From assembly GCA_947581635.1 (NCBI GenBank), contig CANPVE010000003.1, positions 170,216 to 234,215 on the forward strand: 64,000 bases of DNA, given 5' to 3'. The translations under genes were made by a program, and so were the position numbers. The notes under the pieces are model-generated. The model made no database searches. It was not told the DNA's origin and saw only the letters and a list, made by a program, of their open reading frames with translations. Each line of letters starts with the position of its first letter. Within the stretch, counting starts at the first letter, position 1. Below, in pieces: positions 45,109-53,545 of this stretch. This DNA comes from an uncultured Clostridia bacterium. Its GTDB lineage: Bacteria; Bacillota; Clostridia; Oscillospirales; Acutalibacteraceae.

Positions 45109-45204
45109 TTATGGTGTATGACAATCAAAAATATCTGGTGGTTCTTCTACACTGTCGGGGATATTTTCCATGATATCCTTTATGAATTTTGCCCGCTCCA
45201 ACAT
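45109..45204 (-). CDS. Possible 31-residue remnant upstream of the truncated gene
   Basis: ATG 45204 to stop 45109 encodes MLERAKFIKDIMENIPD followed by an acidic end (SVEEPPDIFDCHTP). It looks like a protein tail and no ribosome site is visible. It could be the end of a lost gene in this 165-base gap before argC, but I do not recognise it. Confidence 0.25.
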   Translation of the reverse strand: MLERAKFIKDIMENIPDSVEEPPDIFDCHTP

Positions 45205-45256
45205 TTACATCGAATCCGCATGGGAAGCTGCGTATATTCCGGGGTAGAGGCACGCG

Positions 45257-46213
45257 TCAAAGCGAAAGACCCTTTGCCTCGTCACAGCCCAGCATGATAT
45301 TCAGGCATTGTATAGCCGCGCCCGAGGCGCCCTTGCCGAGATTGTCAAACTGCGCCGAGATCACCACCCGTTCGTCGTTGCCCGTGACGTAAATTTTCAG
45401 ACCGTCCCAGCCGCTGAGTGAATTGCCCGCAAGCATTCCACCGTATAAATCCGCGCCTCCGCTGCGGTCAACCGTGACGAATTTCCCGCCGCCGTAATAC
45501 TCGGCAAAATACTCCGTGAGCGCCTGCGGATTTTTGTGCGACGTCAGATATTCGGTGTAAACAGGCACCGAAACCACCATGCCGCTGTAGTAATCCGCCA
45601 CTATCGGGGAAAAGAGCGGCTCTTTGGCAAGACCTGTGACCGCCTTCATCTCCTTTAAATGCTTGTGCTGCTGGGTGAGGGCGTATTCGCGCGGCGCGTC
45701 AATGTCGCTGTGCCTGCCATCCGCCTCGTATTCCGCTATCATCTTCTTACCGCCGCCGCTGTAGCCCGTGAGCGAAAATGCGGCAATAGGGTAATCCCTT
45801 GGCAGTATGCCGCCAGCCACAAGCGGATAGACCACCGAAATAAAGCCCGTGGCGTGACAGCCGGGGACGGCGACACGCTTTCCCTCCGCAATTGAGGCTC
45901 TGTGCCGCTCCGACAGCTCGGGAAATCCGTAAGCCCAGCCGCTTTCGGTTCGGTGTGCGGTCGAGGTGTCGATAATTCGCACACTGTCATTTCTGACAAG
46001 GCTCACCGATTCACGCGCCGCCGCGTCGGGGAGACACAAAAACGTGACGTCCGATTCGTTGATGAGACGCGCCCTTTCGGCGGCGTCCTTCCTCAGCTCA
46101 GACGAAATACAGAGCAGTTCAATGTCGTCTCTGCCCTCAAAGCGCTCATATATTCTGAGACCCGTTGTGCCCTCGCTGCCGTCGATAAAAATCTTTGTCT
46201 TTTTGCTTGACAT
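45257..46213 (-). CDS. argC: N-acetyl-gamma-glutamyl-phosphate reductase (type 2, short form)
   Basis: NADPH-dependent reduction of acetylglutamyl phosphate to the semialdehyde. Seen: IFIDGSEGTTGLRIYERF at the nucleotide-binding N-terminus, FLCLPDAAARESV, DTSTAHRTESGWAYGFPEL, the catalytic cysteine in VPGCHATGF, and TGYSGGGKKMI. At about 318 residues it matches the shorter ArgC subfamily rather than the roughly 345-residue type. ATG 46213 with AGGA upstream is preferred over a TTG three codons earlier. It follows argD by 43 bases. Confidence 0.95.
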   Translation of the reverse strand: MSSKKTKIFIDGSEGTTGLRIYERFEGRDDIELLCISSELRKDAAERARLINESDVTFLCLPDAAARESVSLVRNDSVRIIDTSTAHRTESGWAYGFPELSERHRASIAEGKRVAVPGCHATGFISVVYPLVAGGILPRDYPIAAFSLTGYSGGGKKMIAEYEADGRHSDIDAPREYALTQQHKHLKEMKAVTGLAKEPLFSPIVADYYSGMVVSVPVYTEYLTSHKNPQALTEYFAEYYGGGKFVTVDRSGGADLYGGMLAGNSLSGWDGLKIYVTGNDERVVISAQFDNLGKGASGAAIQCLNIMLGCDEAKGLSL

Positions 46214-46255
46214 TACAATCAATTCCTGTCCGTAAATTTTTATTCAATTTTTCGA

Positions 46256-47431
46256 TCAACTCAGTATATCTTTGAGAATCGCCATACCCGCGTCAATCTG
46301 CTCACAGGTTATGGTGAGCGGGGGCAAACATCTGAGCTTTGTCTTGGCTGTGAGCACCAGCAGTCCCCTGTCTAGCGCAAGCTTCAGCACATCTGCCGCG
46401 CCTATCCCGTCAAGCTCCGCTCCCAGCATAAGTCCTATGCCACTCACGCTCTTTACCCTCGGCAGAGCTTCTAGCGACCTGCGGAAATACTCCGACTTAT
46501 GTGCGATCTCCGCCATGAATTTTTCATCTGAAAGACGTTTCAGCACCACCAATCCGCCAGCGCACACCACGGGATTGCCGCCGAAGGTGGAGCCATGCGT
46601 ACCGGGGGTAAGTACATTTGCATATTCGCCGCGCGTGAGACACACGCCTATCGGAAGACCGCCGCCCAAGCCCTTAGCCAGCGTTACGATATCGGGCTTT
46701 ACGCCGAAATGTTCGGCGGCGAGCAGTCTGCCTGTTCTACCTACGCCCGTCTGCACCTCGTCTGAAATCGTGGTGAGGTCGTGCTTCCGAGCAAGGGCGA
46801 ATATTTCATCGACAAAATCCTGATTGAGCGGAATAACGCCGCCCTCGCCCTGTATGAATTCAAACATTATCGCGCACACCTTGTCGTCTATCGCCTCGCG
46901 CAAAGCCTGAATGTTATTTGCCTCCACATACTTGAACCCTGGCGTGAAGGGAAAGAAATAGTTGTGGAAGCTGTCCTGCCCTGTGGCGGAGAGGGTGGTC
47001 ACTGTCCTGCCGTGGAATGAATTGACCAGCGTGATAATTGTGGTGCGGTTTTGATCCCCGTATTTATCAAAGGAACGCTTGCGGGCGATCTTGATGGCGC
47101 ACTCATTGGCCTCCGCGCCACTGTTGCCGAAAAACAACTTATCCGTGTCGGTCATGGCGGTGAGTTTGGCAGCAAATTCCGCAGTCGTCGAATTGTAGTA
47201 ATAATTCGAGGTGTGTTGAAGCCTGTGTGCCTGCGCGCTCACTGCGTCCGCCCAAGCGCTGTCCGCATATCCGAGGGAATTTGTGCCTATACCGCTTCCG
47301 AAATCTATGTACCGTCTGCCGTCCGCGTCAATGCCCGCGGCGCCGCTGCCGCTCTCCAGAGCCAAATCCAGACGTCCGTAGCTGCGCACGACGGCAGAGT
47401 TGTATTTCTCTATAATCTCACTTGAATTCAA
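46256..47431 (-). CDS. argD: Acetylornithine aminotransferase
   Basis: PLP enzyme converting N-acetylglutamate semialdehyde to N-acetylornithine with glutamate. Class III motifs seen: DFGSGIGTNSLGY, FFGNSGAEANECAIKIAR, HGRTVTTLSATGQ, EFIQGEGGVIPL, DEVQTGVGRTGRL and the Schiff-base lysine in LAKGLGGGLPIG. The best start is TTG 47431, which has GGAG eight bases upstream; a GTG three codons earlier would lie on top of it. About 391 residues, normal. Confidence 0.95.
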   Translation of the reverse strand: MNSSEIIEKYNSAVVRSYGRLDLALESGSGAAGIDADGRRYIDFGSGIGTNSLGYADSAWADAVSAQAHRLQHTSNYYYNSTTAEFAAKLTAMTDTDKLFFGNSGAEANECAIKIARKRSFDKYGDQNRTTIITLVNSFHGRTVTTLSATGQDSFHNYFFPFTPGFKYVEANNIQALREAIDDKVCAIMFEFIQGEGGVIPLNQDFVDEIFALARKHDLTTISDEVQTGVGRTGRLLAAEHFGVKPDIVTLAKGLGGGLPIGVCLTRGEYANVLTPGTHGSTFGGNPVVCAGGLVVLKRLSDEKFMAEIAHKSEYFRRSLEALPRVKSVSGIGLMLGAELDGIGAADVLKLALDRGLLVLTAKTKLRCLPPLTITCEQIDAGMAILKDILS

Positions 47432-47544
47432 AGTAACCACTCCAGTATTTTTACAGTTTCAACCGATAAAATCTCGCAATTTACTATGCATTTTACCATA
47501 TATCTTCATTGGAACACGGAATGAATCTTTTTCCATGCCATAGC

Positions 47545-47584
47545 AGTAATACGACCGCACGGGCAAAAGGGCAGTCGTATTACT
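47545..47584. repeat. 11-bp inverted repeat between argD and ywqG
   Basis: AGTAATACGAC (47545-47555) and GTCGTATTACT (47574-47584), perfect. On the plus strand it is followed by ATCTTTATTTTT, but no plus-strand gene leads into it. On the minus strand no T run follows the stem after ywqG. Confidence 0.5.
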
Positions 47585-47615
47585 ATCTTTATTTTTAATT
47601 TATTCGTGTCGTTCA

Positions 47616-48449
47616 TCAAAAACAATCCCAGTTGTAGACAACGTCGCTGAAATCAAGATTTTTGAGAGCTTCTTTATTTATAAAGAAGTTTCCCACTCCC
47701 AAATCTCCCCACATCAAGTCGATGCTTTCGCCGCTCTCTGAATCCAATTGGAACAGAAGGGTATCATACGTTTGGCTATCGCGGGGATCGGTCTGCGTGA
47801 AGTACGGATATCCGCCCATCTTATGCATACTCTTTCCCTCGTCATAGTGATCCGCCCCTTCCCACAGGACCTCAAACACCCCGTCGTCTAAATCGTACAG
47901 GCTGTCTATCTTGTCACCGGGGCATAACGCGTTCCAGCGCTCCACAAACAAATCTTCAAATCTGAAATCCCAAACGCTCATGCCCTCCGAGGAAGGTTCA
48001 AACGACATCTTGTATTCACCCTCAAACGGAGAAAATTCCCTCTCGATAACATTTTCAAATTCAACCGCAGCATATGCGGGGTCTGTATCCATGTCAATTT
48101 CAGGATAATAAACTATACGCCAGTGATCTTGGGGGGAGGGAATTGTCAGAGGACTTCCATACAGATCGTCGTCAGATATGAAAAATTGAAGCATTCCGCT
48201 TTGCGGGAATCCATCAAGACCTGATATGTCACCGCAGTTTATCTGCGCCAGCAAATATAGCTTATTTCCCTCGCTGTCGACCGGCACCTGTGCTCCTTCG
48301 GGAAAATATGGGAACCCTCCCACCTTGCTGTCAAATATACTGCATTCCTCGTCGGAGAGCTTTATATTGGCACACGGAACTACGGTGCTTTGCATCACTT
48401 CTTCTTTAATTTTTTTGACAAGTTCTTTCTTTGCTTCAATTTCGTCCAT
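47616..48449 (-). CDS. YwqG-like (DUF1963) protein
   Basis: 277 residues; family of unknown function. Typical features seen: SKVGGFPYFPEGAQVPVD near residue 45 (GG-x-P), LYLLAQINCGDIS, SGMLQFFI, HKMGGYPYFTQTDPR (the second GGxP), LFQLDSES, and the tail GDLGVGNFFINKEALKNLDFSDVVYNWDCF (in part). ATG 48449 is firmly set by AAAGGAG eight bases upstream; the frame remains open upstream only because it runs into a remnant of a second copy. It lies between argB and argD. Confidence 0.85.
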   Translation of the reverse strand: MDEIEAKKELVKKIKEEVMQSTVVPCANIKLSDEECSIFDSKVGGFPYFPEGAQVPVDSEGNKLYLLAQINCGDISGLDGFPQSGMLQFFISDDDLYGSPLTIPSPQDHWRIVYYPEIDMDTDPAYAAVEFENVIEREFSPFEGEYKMSFEPSSEGMSVWDFRFEDLFVERWNALCPGDKIDSLYDLDDGVFEVLWEGADHYDEGKSMHKMGGYPYFTQTDPRDSQTYDTLLFQLDSESGESIDLMWGDLGVGNFFINKEALKNLDFSDVVYNWDCF

Positions 48450-48638
48450 AATCAACGCTCCTTTTAATATCAACAGCAACCCATTCAAAATAAAATCGCT
48501 GAGATCCGAATTTTTCGATACAACATGGTTTATAAAGAATTTCACAACGTCTGAATCTCCGCACGCAATATGAAATTCACAGTTGTGCTGCAAATCAAAC
48601 CGAAACAGTATTTGCTTGTCTGCAATCGTAAAGATCAA
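48450..48638 (-). pseudogene. C-terminal remnant of a second YwqG-like gene
   Basis: The frame directly upstream of the ywqG start translates to residues that line up with the YwqG C-terminus: ILFRFDLQ against LLFQLDSE, GDSDVVKFFIN against GDLGVGNFFIN, and SKNSDLSDFILN against LKNLDFSDVVYN. It begins at the argB stop and has no start of its own. This indicates a former tandem pair of which only the last 50 or so codons of the first copy remain. Confidence 0.7.
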
Positions 48639-49525
48639 TAGAACATTGTTCCGATGCCCTGATCTGTGAACATCTCAATCAAAATAGAGTGGGGAATTCT
48701 GCCGTCGATGATGTGCGCACGTCCGACTCCCTGGCGCACTGCCTCAACGCAGCAGTCGATTTTGGGAATCATGCCGCCTGAAATGATTCCCTGCTTTTTG
48801 AGAAGCGGAACCTCGCTCACATTGACCACGGGAATCAGCGTGCTTTCATCTTCCTTGTCGCGGAGCAGACCGCAGATATCAGTCATGAGTATCAGCTTGC
48901 TCGCCTTGAGCTTTGCGGCGATCTGAGCCGCCGCCGTATCGGCGTTGATGTTGTACACCTCGCCGCCGTACCCGCCCGCTATCGTGCTTACAACGGGGGT
49001 GTAGCCCTTGTCTATGGCGTCTTGAATTATCTCGGTGTTTACCTCGACGATTTCGCCCACATATCCCAAATCTTCTGATTTTATGAGCTTTTCCGCCATC
49101 AACATTCTGCCGTCCAGACCACACAGTCCCAACGCCTTCCCGCTGTGTCGCATGAGATGCTGCACAAGACTTTTGTTGACCTTGCCTGCAAGAACCATCT
49201 GCACTATATCCATGGTTTCCTCGTCGGTGTATCTCATGCCGTTGATGAATTTGCTCTCCTTGCCTATTTTATCCAGCATGGCGTTTATCTCGGGGCCGCC
49301 GCCGTGTACCAGTACGACGTTTATTCCCACGAGCTGAAGCAACACTATATCGCTCATTACCGCTTGCTTCAAATCTTCGTTGAGCATGGCATTCCCGCCG
49401 TATTTGACTACAATGGTCTTCCCCGCCCATTTCTGGATATAGGGCAGAGCCTGAATCAGCACATTTGCGCGGTCCTCAGTGGTTATGGTGGCCTGCTGTT
49501 TTGAATTGGTAAGTTCCTCTTCCAT
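48635..49525 (-). CDS. argB: Acetylglutamate kinase
   Basis: Phosphorylates N-acetylglutamate; usually the arginine-feedback step. Seen: VVKYGGNAMLNEDLKQAVMSD near residue 40, VLVHGGGPEINAMLDKIG, GLCGLDGRML, the nucleotide site NINADTAAAQIAAKLKA and KKQGIISGGMIPKIDCCVEAV. 296 residues. The N-terminal extension of about 30 residues (EEELTNSKQQATITTEDRA) is of the kind found in arginine-inhibited enzymes. Cotranscription with argJ is likely but a DUF3783 gene lies between. Confidence 0.97.
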   Translation of the reverse strand: MEEELTNSKQQATITTEDRANVLIQALPYIQKWAGKTIVVKYGGNAMLNEDLKQAVMSDIVLLQLVGINVVLVHGGGPEINAMLDKIGKESKFINGMRYTDEETMDIVQMVLAGKVNKSLVQHLMRHSGKALGLCGLDGRMLMAEKLIKSEDLGYVGEIVEVNTEIIQDAIDKGYTPVVSTIAGGYGGEVYNINADTAAAQIAAKLKASKLILMTDICGLLRDKEDESTLIPVVNVSEVPLLKKQGIISGGMIPKIDCCVEAVRQGVGRAHIIDGRIPHSILIEMFTDQGIGTMFY

Positions 49526-49659
49526 TCTGATGTATACCTTCTTTTAATTTAATTTTTTACTGCAATCCAAAAAATCAGCAAGATATTATATAACTCAAAT
49601 TAATCGACACAATATTATCTCCCGTCGACTGTGTGTTTATTTTTTGGATTGCGGCAAAT

Positions 49660-50043
49660 TCAGTTCTCACCGTGAAGGCTCGCATCCTCGCGTGTGAGTT
49701 CATGATAAAGCCGCGCCGCGCTCCACACCATGTTATGCGGGGTGAGCGCGGCCTTCAGCCGCACAGGCGGAATTTTCGCCTCGCGGTACGCCTTTAGAAA
49801 TTCGTCCAAATCATTTGAATTCAGACCGCATATCACCATCATCTCGCGCGAGAAATCTTCGCCGCGATAGGGGGTGTTTTCCAAAGGAAATATCGGTATG
49901 CCCGCCAGCGCGCCGATTTTCTCGCCGTATTGGGGCTTGTATATCTTTACAATATTTATTCCCATGCCCGCGCACAGCGATTTTATAATCGCCGCCCTGT
50001 CATCGTCCATATTAAACAAGAGCAGCTTTTTGTTACCCGCCAA
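49660..50043 (-). CDS. DUF3783 family protein
   Basis: 127 residues, function unknown. Seen: KKLLLFNMDDDRAAIIKSLCAGMGINI at the start, MMVICGLNSNDLDEFLKAYREAKIPPVRLKAALTPHN (in part), matching DUF3783 proteins, which look like small Rossmann or ferredoxin-like folds. The start is a TTG at 50043 with GGGAGG about 12 bases upstream. It sits between argJ and argB; the link may be mere adjacency. Confidence 0.75.
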   Translation of the reverse strand: MAGNKKLLLFNMDDDRAAIIKSLCAGMGINIVKIYKPQYGEKIGALAGIPIFPLENTPYRGEDFSREMMVICGLNSNDLDEFLKAYREAKIPPVRLKAALTPHNMVWSAARLYHELTREDASLHGEN

Positions 50044-50130
50044 AATTTCCGCCCCTCCCAGAAAAATTGTTCTCCGATATAATCTGCGACCGCGTAAATG
50101 CCGCCGCAGGCAGATTATATTTTCATTTTG

Positions 50131-51402
50131 TCATTTTTTCAATATATCTCTCAGCTGCTCCGCGCGATAGTCTCCGCTTATCCTTACGTAATCGTATGTA
50201 AGGTCACAGCCGTAGGCTTTGGCGCTGCCGTCGCCGCTCCCGCAGTTTATGTCTATGATTATCTCGTCCTGAAGCAATATTTCTTTTGCGCGCGATTCGT
50301 CAAAATCCACGCCCGCACCGCCTCGGCATACAATTATCCTTCCGCGCTCGGAAACAAATGCAACCTCCACTTTCGATATATCGCATTTTGCACCCGAATA
50401 GCCTATGGCGCAAAGCACCCGCCCCCAGTTTGCGTCAGAGCCGAACATCGCCGCCTTGACCAGACTGGAACACACTACCGACTTTGCGATAATTCGCGCG
50501 TTCTCATCGTCCAACGCACCGTTTACGCTGCACGTCAAAAGGCGTGTCGAGCCCTCGCCGTCGCGCGCCAGCTCTCGGCAAATCGCAGTGCATATGGCCT
50601 TCAACGCCTCGGTAAATCGGTCGAACGCGGCGCCCTCACCGTCGATTACGGGATTGCCCGCCAGACCCGACGCCATAACCGCGGCGGTGTCGTTTGTAGA
50701 TGTGTCGCCGTCCACCGAAACCATGTTGAAGGTCTCGGGCACCACCTTTGAAAGCGACTTTCGCAGCATTTCGGGGGATATCGCCGCGTCGGTGGTTACA
50801 AAGCAAAGTATAGTCGCCATATTTGGGTGAACCATTCCGGAGCCTTTAGCCATTGCGCCAAATCTTACTTTAGTGCCGCAGAGATCACATTCAAAGGCGA
50901 TCTCCTTGCGGTAGCGGTCTGTGGTCAGTATAGCGTCCGCCGCGTCGGAGCCGCCGTCATATCTGAGCCGCGAGGCAAGTTTGTCCGCCGAATTCTCAAT
51001 TGGTTCGAGATTTAACACCTGCCCAATTACGCCTGTGGAAGCCACTATCACGTCCTCGGGCGCGATGTTCATCGCGCGGGCGGCAATAATACACATCTGC
51101 TCAGCCTTCTGCTCCCCGTCGGCATTGCAGGTGTTGGCGTTGCCGCTGTTGCATATAATGCCCTGTGCGTATCCGTCTGACAAATTCCGCCGCGTGACGG
51201 CAATTGACGCGCCCTTAACCAGATTTTGGGTATAAGCCGCCGCCGCCGCGCACCTCACGTCACAGCGCAGCATGGCCAAGTCGAGCTTGCTCTTGTTGCG
51301 GCGCATACCGCTGTGTATCCCCGCCGCCTTGAAGCCGCGCGGCGCGGTAACTCCGCCATCTGTAACGCGAGAGTGTTTAAGCGTCAATTCAAATTTCGCC
51401 AT
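50131..51402 (-). CDS. argJ: Glutamate N-acetyltransferase / amino-acid N-acetyltransferase
   Basis: Moves acetyl from acetylornithine to glutamate, closing the acetyl cycle. Seen: GGVTAPRGFKAAGIHSG at the start, SGNANTCNADG, STGVIGQ, and the self-cleavage/nucleophile site KGSGMVHPNMATIL, where the Thr near residue 197 begins the beta chain, then DGDTSTNDTAAVMASG. About 423 residues. ATG 51402 has AGAAGG eight bases upstream. Whether it also uses acetyl-CoA (bifunctional form) cannot be read from sequence; no separate argA is in the window. Confidence 0.96.
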   Translation of the reverse strand: MAKFELTLKHSRVTDGGVTAPRGFKAAGIHSGMRRNKSKLDLAMLRCDVRCAAAAAYTQNLVKGASIAVTRRNLSDGYAQGIICNSGNANTCNADGEQKAEQMCIIAARAMNIAPEDVIVASTGVIGQVLNLEPIENSADKLASRLRYDGGSDAADAILTTDRYRKEIAFECDLCGTKVRFGAMAKGSGMVHPNMATILCFVTTDAAISPEMLRKSLSKVVPETFNMVSVDGDTSTNDTAAVMASGLAGNPVIDGEGAAFDRFTEALKAICTAICRELARDGEGSTRLLTCSVNGALDDENARIIAKSVVCSSLVKAAMFGSDANWGRVLCAIGYSGAKCDISKVEVAFVSERGRIIVCRGGAGVDFDESRAKEILLQDEIIIDINCGSGDGSAKAYGCDLTYDYVRISGDYRAEQLRDILKK

Positions 51403-51484
51403 AGAATACACCTTCTGTCAATTTGCTTACAGTTTCAAAAATTCATTTGCCGGGCAGGTTCAATCCCCGCCTACCGGTACACGC

Positions 51485-52249
51485 TCAATAGTCCAACAGA
51501 ATGGGGACTTTTTTCTCTGCGGAAAATTTTGCCGCACTCCAAAGTATTGAGAAGGCAAACTTGGCAAGAGATTCCGTATCATACCGGTCATGAATATCAG
51601 CCTCATTCAGGTCCATCTTGTTATCCGGCGGAATCTCGTAATCGACAGGATATCCCTCGGTTTTTCCCCAGTTCAAAATTGTGTCCTCGCCGGCCTGCCA
51701 GCCCAACCCGTTGATCATTTCCAATTCCCGCCTCAGCTGAGCTGTGGTGCCAATCACCTTGACAGCGCCGTTTGGCAGAGGGCCTTTAAACATGAAAGCT
51801 TCTTCAATGGGCAGCCACCATTCCGCTTGAAAGAGCGACCACATCACTTTCTCATTCTCCGCCATGCGGCGAATCACGGGATGATTATAAAAATCCCAAT
51901 TCTTCTCGACCGTGGGCGGGAGGGGGTCTTTGTATATCGCGCAGGCTGCGTATAACAGCAGCGCCCCAAAGGCGTCCCAATCGGGTTTGTCGGTGTAATA
52001 GGGGGTCTCGTTGTTCTCTGTCCACGGCACATAAACGGGCTGACTCTCAGGGGTAACGGCGGTCAAAATCTGATCCCGCCAGTTCTCCACTACCTGCTGA
52101 ATTTCCGAAGGGTTGAGGTCCACATCGGATCCGTTCGGCCTGATGATTGAAACCTCGAATCCATGAGCCTCGGCAAGCTGCTGCGTCACCGTCTTCCAGT
52201 TGCGCGAATAATATCGCGTCAGCGTTCCCGCATAAATGTCCAGTCCCAT
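51485..52249 (-). CDS. Hypothetical protein, 254 residues
   Basis: Not recognised. A soluble protein beginning MGLDIYAGTLTRYYSRNWKT, rich in Trp and Tyr (NWRDQI, NETPYYTDKPDWDAFGALLLYAA, EWWLPIEEAFMFKG), with no signal peptide or membrane helix. The C-terminus (SLAKFAFSILWSAAKFSAEKKVPILLDY) is helical. Such stand-alone proteins in clostridia are sometimes immunity or stress proteins, but nothing here proves it. First of a small group of unrelated genes placed between argJ and argH. Confidence 0.5.
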   Translation of the reverse strand: MGLDIYAGTLTRYYSRNWKTVTQQLAEAHGFEVSIIRPNGSDVDLNPSEIQQVVENWRDQILTAVTPESQPVYVPWTENNETPYYTDKPDWDAFGALLLYAACAIYKDPLPPTVEKNWDFYNHPVIRRMAENEKVMWSLFQAEWWLPIEEAFMFKGPLPNGAVKVIGTTAQLRRELEMINGLGWQAGEDTILNWGKTEGYPVDYEIPPDNKMDLNEADIHDRYDTESLAKFAFSILWSAAKFSAEKKVPILLDY

Positions 52250-52283
52250 ATAAGTCCTCCTTTACGCACGACGATGATCGAAT

Positions 52284-52613
52284 TTAATCCTGATTTATGC
52301 TCTTGTCTATATTTATTTTATTCTTGCAGTCTGGACACTCATCGGTTATGGAAACAGGTATGCCGAAGATGCCCGCCTTGACTATATTCTTTGAACCGCA
52401 CTTGGGACAGAACAGATATTCCCCGCTCCTGTGGGCGTAAATGCTGCACATAAGACCGCCCAGCAAAAACAGCGACAATATAACCGCGATGGTGGCAAAG
52501 CCCCCAGAGGCAAAAATGCAGATCAGAAAAAGAAATACAGATATTGCATAACAAATGCAAGCCAGGATCATCAGCAGCTTTCTTGAATTAAAATATTCTC
52601 TTCGGGATTTCAT
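52284..52613 (-). CDS. Small membrane protein with zinc ribbon
   Basis: 109 residues: a basic start, two hydrophobic helices (LMILACICYAISVFLFLICIFA and ATIAVILSLFLLGGLMCSIYA, about 14-60), then a cytoplasmic zinc-ribbon-like part with CPKCGSKN and CPDCKNK (about 70-100). Role unknown. It lies six bases downstream of the stop of the 91-residue membrane protein gene on the same strand, so the two are probably cotranslated. Confidence 0.6.
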   Translation of the reverse strand: MKSRREYFNSRKLLMILACICYAISVFLFLICIFASGGFATIAVILSLFLLGGLMCSIYAHRSGEYLFCPKCGSKNIVKAGIFGIPVSITDECPDCKNKINIDKSINQD

Positions 52614-52619
52614 GGCAGA

Positions 52620-52895
52620 TCAATCCTCCACATACTTCTTGATGAGCACGAGTATCAGCGTAGAGATAGCCGCTATTATCGTTGACCACGTCGCTATAAA
52701 TTTCATAAATGTCTTTACCGGACTGTCGTCGGTTGCAATGAATATGGCGGAAGGTCCGTCCGCTCCTCCGATTATGCCTATGTCGCCGCTCATTCCCCTC
52801 GTCAGGCCCCTAACACCGGTGGCAAGACCTACAACGCTGATGGCGCACAGTATCAATGATATTGCCTTTTTATATGTGCTTCTGATTAAATCCAT
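52620..52895 (-). CDS. Small membrane protein with decarboxylase-beta-like motif
   Basis: 91 residues: a helix (YKKAISLILCAISVVGLATGV), then GDIGIIGGADGPSAIFIA (about 38-55), then a second helix (FIATWSTIIAAISTLILVLIKK). The GGADGPSAIF segment is the well-known signature of the beta subunit of sodium-pumping decarboxylases (OadB type), where it belongs to an ion-binding region of a protein of about 380 residues. Here it stands alone in a two-helix protein, so it cannot be that enzyme. Function unknown. A GAGAGG-like site precedes the ATG. Confidence 0.6.
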   Translation of the reverse strand: MDLIRSTYKKAISLILCAISVVGLATGVRGLTRGMSGDIGIIGGADGPSAIFIATDDSPVKTFMKFIATWSTIIAAISTLILVLIKKYVED

Positions 52896-53013
52896 TATAA
52901 ATCCTCTCCTGTTGTTTGAGTCAGTGCAACGGCATTTACCTTTTGAAATAGGAAAAATGATCTGAAACTCTCACAGCCTGAATTAAATCAGGCTGCCTTT
53001 TGTTTACATAAAT

Positions 53014-53481
53014 TTACAGTATCTTCTCCATGCCGATCTTCTGGGGCTTGAGACCGCAGTTTTCGTAAAATTTTACGGCTCCCGGATTGCAGGTCCACAC
53101 ATTCAGCGTGACATTGTAGCACCCGCTCTCCCTGGCAAATTCAAGCACATATTCATAAATCTGTCGCCCGATATGCTGCCCCCGCCTGTTTTCGTCGACA
53201 CACAAGTCGTCTATGTAAAGCGTCTTGATGTCGGTGACAGCGGTGTCATTCAATTGCTGCTTAAACATACAGAATGCGTAACCCGTCACCTCACCTCCGT
53301 CATCCGCCACAAATATCGGGCGGCTGTCGTCCTCAATGATTCCGGCAAGCTGATCGGCCGTGTATTTTGTTCCTCCCGGCTTAAATAAATCTGGACGCCC
53401 CTTGTGATGCACATCTTCCACCTGCAAAAGCAATCTGCTTATGTGGGGAATGTCGCTTTGTTCTGCTCTGCGTATTTCCAC
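53014..53481 (-). CDS. GNAT-family N-acetyltransferase
   Basis: About 155 residues. Seen: VEIRRAEQSDIPHISRLL at the start, YIDDLCVDENRRGQHIGRQIYEYVLEFARESG (in part), with the acetyl-CoA pyrophosphate loop RRGQHIG, and the final LNVWTCNPGAVKFYENCGL. The frame is open further upstream, but GTG 53481 lies ten bases after AAGGAG and gives a normal GNAT start; TTG 53487 is an alternative. The substrate is unknown. It lies 64 bases downstream of the argH stop. Confidence 0.85.
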   Translation of the reverse strand: MEIRRAEQSDIPHISRLLLQVEDVHHKGRPDLFKPGGTKYTADQLAGIIEDDSRPIFVADDGGEVTGYAFCMFKQQLNDTAVTDIKTLYIDDLCVDENRRGQHIGRQIYEYVLEFARESGCYNVTLNVWTCNPGAVKFYENCGLKPQKIGMEKIL

Positions 53482-53545
53482 AAACAACACGCTCCTTTTG
53501 ATGACATTATCCACGTTATTTACGGGCCTTCGCATATGCGCAGCC

